Source: Acidimicrobiaceae bacterium
GTDB taxonomy: Bacteria; Actinomycetota; Acidimicrobiia; Acidimicrobiales; Palsa-688
Reading direction: 5' to 3'
Assembly: GCA_027334785.1 (NCBI GenBank)
Contig: DAHWQF010000127.1
Location: 1-8,535 of the forward strand
Length of the DNA: 8,535 nt
The notes beneath the pieces were generated by a model. It was not told the DNA's origin, did not search any database, and saw only the letters and a list, made by a program, of their open reading frames with translations. The translations under genes were made by a program, and so were the position numbers. This document shows, piece by piece, positions 8,066 through 8,535 of this stretch. Each line of letters opens with the position of its first letter. Positions within the stretch are counted from its first letter, which is position 1.

Positions 8066-8313
8066 GCGGTCCTCGCTGATCCAGCGCCGCACCGTCTTGC
8101 CCGAGATCCCCGAGATCTCAGCCCCATCCCCCGGCTCAGGGCTTCGGCGCCGATGTCGGGCACACCCGGGCGCGAAGGAGGGAACTTCGGCCGGCTCACC
8201 AGCTCCCACACGAGCGCTTCCACGACAACCACGACCCCAGGGGAAAGACTGGCCGGCCTCGCGGCGAGCACCCACAGCAAGGCCCGCCACAGCAAGGCCC
8301 GCGTAGCAAGGCC
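8066..8313. other. Intergenic stretch between convergent genes, with possible gene remnant
   Basis: No intact gene is seen here. On the minus strand, frame 1 from about 8295 to 8135 reads as a plausible protein piece (V-E-A-L-V-W-E-L-V-S-R-P and onward). The continuation in another frame, about 8130-8070, gives G-A-E-I-S-G-I-S-G-K-T-V-R-R-W-I-S-E-D, which resembles the recognition end of a helix-turn-helix. The switch would fall at the G-rich run near 8125-8137. This could be a decayed small DNA-binding or transposase-related gene, or chance in GC-rich sequence. I see no strong hairpin followed by a T-run that would serve as terminator for either neighbour. Confidence 0.35.
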
Positions 8314-8314
8314 C
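8276..8314. repeat. Three-copy 10-bp direct repeat
   Basis: AGCAAGGCCC occurs at 8276-8285, 8291-8300 and 8305-8314, spaced 15 and 14 bases, with partly matching spacers (GCCAC and GCGT). The last copy touches the stop codon of the leftward gene ending at 8314. No function is evident. It may be slippage duplication in non-coding DNA or a protein-binding array. Confidence 0.7.
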
Positions 8315-8535
8315 TAGGACAGCCGGGCCACAGCCAGCACGTGGCCCGAGGCGTCCACCACCCGGGCGATGCGCAGGCGCCCGGAAGGCTGGCTCAGGCT
8401 GGCCGCCCAGGCGCCCCGGCCACCCGAGAGCCAAAAGGTCCCGAGCTTGACAGCCGGCCCCCGGTCCTCGAGGACCTGGCAACTGAGGGCGCCGGTCCAG
8501 GCGCCGTCGTCCATGTACATGAAGACCCAGGTCGG
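8314..8535 (-). CDS. C-terminal end of an anti-sigma-factor-like or unknown protein (5' end beyond window)
   Basis: An open frame enters from the right edge and ends at TAG (8314-8316), giving 73 visible residues beginning P-T-W-V-F-M-Y-M-D-D. A methionine at 8518-8520 is in frame, but the preceding residues P-T-W-V-F fit the same beta-strand pattern, so the true start is almost certainly outside the window. The pattern (W-V-x-M near the edge, a single Cys in L-S-C-Q-V, then G-T-F-W-L-S-G-G-x-G-A-W-A, then A-R-V-V-D-A-S-G-H-V-L-A-V-A) resembles, from memory, the C-terminal extracytoplasmic domain of RskA-like anti-sigma factors and related unnamed proteins in Actinobacteria. That assignment is tentative, since the sigma-binding and membrane parts would lie outside the window. 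It converges with the LAL regulator gene. Confidence 0.65.
   Translation of the reverse strand, partial: PTWVFMYMDDGAWTGALSCQVLEDRGPAVKLGTFWLSGGRGAWAASLSQPSGRLRIARVVDASGHVLAVARLS

Noticed and set aside
8103..8119. GAGATC-cccga-GATCTC inverted repeat as a possible terminator of the regulator gene
   Set aside because: The stem is only six base pairs, has no following T-run, and overlaps a directly repeated CCGAGATC that is better explained as part of the gene remnant.
8173..8189. CGAAG-gagggaa-CTTCG hairpin between the convergent genes
   Set aside because: A five-base-pair stem without a T-run is too weak to call a terminator.
8463..8476. Perfect 14-bp palindrome GGTCCTCGAGGACC
   Set aside because: It lies inside the coding sequence of the incoming minus-strand gene (residues around Q-V-L-E-D-R), so it need not be an operator. 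One such palindrome in GC-rich DNA is not persuasive.

Overview
The window is GC-rich and has the coding style of a high-GC actinobacterium. Two features point to the Acidimicrobiia or a close relative: a secreted protein with G-Y-W-L-V / F-x-F-G repeats joined to putative Ig (He_PIG-like) domains, and a large ATP-binding LuxR regulator. This placement rests on remembered family features, not on a search. I see no rRNA, tRNA, CRISPR array, complete transposase or phage module.

Layout: (1) Positions 1-5144, minus strand, hold one uninterrupted reading frame of at least 1714 codons. It encodes a very large exported, multidomain, probably cell-surface protein that runs off the left edge. In order it has a signal peptide, five ~42-residue G-Y-W-L-V repeats, an Ig-like domain, a beta-rich linker region, a collagen-like Gly-X-Ser tract built on a 9-bp tandem repeat, a large cysteine-containing beta-rich region, and a string of Ig-like domains still continuing at base 1. 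(2) Positions 5145-5251 are a short divergent intergenic region. (3) Positions 5252-8065, plus strand, encode a complete 937-residue LAL-type (MalT-like) transcriptional regulator with an N-terminal ATPase, a helical middle and a C-terminal LuxR helix-turn-helix. It starts at TTG. (4) Positions 8066-8313 lie between convergent genes. They contain a short three-copy direct repeat and a possible frameshifted remnant of a small helix-turn-helix protein on the minus strand. (5) Positions 8314-8535, minus strand, are the last 73 codons of a gene entering from the right; its tail resembles, from memory, those of actinobacterial anti-sigma-factor-like proteins.

How the parts may work together: the regulator and the giant surface protein are transcribed divergently from a shared 107-bp region. 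Local control of the surface protein by the LAL regulator is therefore a reasonable hypothesis, but nothing in the sequence proves it. The least ordinary element is the surface protein itself, a chimera with a possible repeat-length-variable hinge and cysteines confined to its middle third.
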